Source: Thermotoga sp. (GTDB lineage: Bacteria > Thermotogota > Thermotogae > B21-G9). Taken from it: DNA of 7,790 nucleotides. Each line of letters opens with the position of its first letter. Position 1 is the first letter of the stretch. The notes beneath the pieces are model-generated. The model was not told the origin of the DNA. It did not search any database and saw only the letters and a program-made list of their open reading frames with translations. The stretch spans positions 1 through 7,790 of the forward strand of contig QNAU01000057.1 of the NCBI GenBank assembly GCA_003641545.1, given 5' to 3'. A program made the translations under genes and the position numbers. Positions 6,614-7,790 of this stretch are shown in pieces.

Positions 6614-7790
6614 GCTTGAAAGATGTCATTCTACGGGTCGTGGATTATCTGAAAGGTAGGATAGAATACGCCGATGTTCGTTTCGAAGAGATCGAGTATG
6701 AGACCATCGAGGTTGAGAACGGGACGTTGAAGAGTTATGAGATCAACTCCGAAAGCGGAATAGGTATCAGGGTCCTTGAGGATGGATCCTGGGGTTTCGC
6801 TTCGACCAACGATCTGAGTTTGGATGGTATCTTCTCAGCGGTGAAGAAATCCATAGAGATCGCAAGGATCAGTGGTCTTCTGTCAAAAGATAAGGTTGAA
6901 CTTGCGGGAAATGAGACCCACGAAGATGAATACTTCTCCCCTTGCGAGGTGGATCCATTTGAAATACCGAAGGAGAAAAAGATGGAGTTGTTGATACTAT
7001 CGACGGAGGAGATGATGAAAGTCAAGGGAATATCGAGAGCGGAGGGTAGGATGGAGTTCCATAAAATCGACAAGCTGTTCGCTTCGACCGAAGGCTCGAT
7101 GATTCACCAGAGGATCGTCCAGTCAGGTGGTGGCTTGTTCGCCTACGCGATGGGAGAGGATGATTTCCAGGTTAGATCCTATCCGAGTAGTTTCGGTGGT
7201 GATCACGCCAACAGGGGTTGGGAATTCATAGAGGAGATGAAATTTTTGGAAAATGCAAGGAAGGTGGCGGAGGAAGCGCGGGAGATTCTTCTGGCTCCCG
7301 AGATACCCGTAGGTGAGTTTGACGTCATCGTGGATGGATCTCAGATGGCGCTTCAGATACATGAATCCTGTGGTCATCCGGTCGAATTGGACAGAGTCAT
7401 GGGAAGCGAGATAAGTTTTGCAGGAGGTAGTTTCCTCACGCTTGACAAACTTGGAAAATTCAGATACGGAAGTGAAATTGTGAACATAGTTGCGGATGCC
7501 ACGAATCCCATGGCTCTCGGATCCTTCGGTTACGATGATGAAGGTGTCAAGGCAAGTAGAACATACATAATAAAGGATGGGATATTCGTTGGATACCTTA
7601 TGTCAAGGGAAACTGCGAGGAAGCTGGGTATGAGATCGAACGGCACGATGAGAGCACAGAGCTGGAATTACATTCCCCTCATAAGGATGACCAGCATCGA
7701 TCTTCTACCTGGAAAGCATGAATTGGAGGATCTGATTGGAGGGATAAAACACGGTTTCTACCTTGAAACCAACAAGAGCTGGTCCATAGA
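6610..7790 (+). CDS. tldD: TldD-family metalloprotease, 3' end outside window
   Basis: The frame stays open from ATG 6610 to the window end (393 full codons), so the C-terminal part is missing; family members are usually about 450-480 residues. TldD pairs with TldE/PmbA to form a cytoplasmic zinc protease that degrades unfolded peptides and, in some bacteria, matures ribosomally made peptides such as microcin B17 or processes CcdA. The N-terminal domain has ENGTLKSYEINSESGIGIRV (36-55) and DGSWGFASTNDL (58-69), typical of the family. The metal motif is HESCGH (251-256), fitting HExxxH, within LQIHESCGHPVELDR. This favours TldD over TldE/PmbA, which lacks the zinc motif. The downstream GSFGYDDEGVKASRT region also fits. 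The ATG overlaps the radical SAM stop (ATGA), so translation is probably coupled. TTG 6616 is an alternative start with better SD spacing. The partner gene may lie just beyond the window. The third zinc ligand cannot be seen. Confidence 0.95.
   Translation, partial: MSLKDVILRVVDYLKGRIEYADVRFEEIEYETIEVENGTLKSYEINSESGIGIRVLEDGSWGFASTNDLSLDGIFSAVKKSIEIARISGLLSKDKVELAGNETHEDEYFSPCEVDPFEIPKEKKMELLILSTEEMMKVKGISRAEGRMEFHKIDKLFASTEGSMIHQRIVQSGGGLFAYAMGEDDFQVRSYPSSFGGDHANRGWEFIEEMKFLENARKVAEEAREILLAPEIPVGEFDVIVDGSQMALQIHESCGHPVELDRVMGSEISFAGGSFLTLDKLGKFRYGSEIVNIVADATNPMALGSFGYDDEGVKASRTYIIKDGIFVGYLMSRETARKLGMRSNGTMRAQSWNYIPLIRMTSIDLLPGKHELEDLIGGIKHGFYLETNKSWSI

Overview
This window reads as one rightward, tightly packed gene string from a bacterium. 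It begins after the tail of an unrelated upstream gene and runs out of the window inside its last gene. Coding strands are purine-rich, arginine is mostly AGA/AGG, charged residues (E, K, R) are abundant, Shine-Dalgarno sequences are strong, and TTG starts look frequent. This style suits a thermophilic bacterium, and Thermotogota would fit, but no marker here proves the lineage. Treat the taxonomy as an inference.

Layout. Positions 2-178 hold the last 58 codons of an unidentified protein. About 220 bases of non-coding DNA follow. They contain a 14-bp imperfect inverted repeat (169-182 / 234-247) whose left arm includes the upstream stop codon, and a very good sigma-70/sigma-A promoter (TTGGAA, 17 bp, TATAAT; 324-352). 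Downstream come five genes: a lipoprotein with SGNH-hydrolase-like sequence blocks (400-1326), a NifX/NifB-type 'dinitrogenase iron-molybdenum cofactor' domain protein (1345-1755), a compact DNA polymerase III alpha subunit, DnaE (1760-4750), a TIGR03960-like B12-binding-domain/radical SAM protein (4766-6613), and the first ~393 codons of a TldD metalloprotease (6610 to window end). Junctions between them are 18, 4 and 15 bases and a 4-base overlap. I see no terminator between them, so co-transcription is likely.

Functionally the string is mixed: a cell-surface hydrolase-like protein, a replicative polymerase, and three proteins tied to metal or cofactor chemistry (NifX-like, radical SAM, TldD). 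I see no mobile element, CRISPR array, RNA gene or defence system. The points most worth a second look are the lipoprotein with an unusual HHSCG catalytic-type block, the decayed PHP metal site and recognisable clamp-binding motif in DnaE, the weak initiation signal of dnaE within an otherwise strong-SD operon, the four-cysteine tail on the radical SAM protein, and the upstream inverted repeat.
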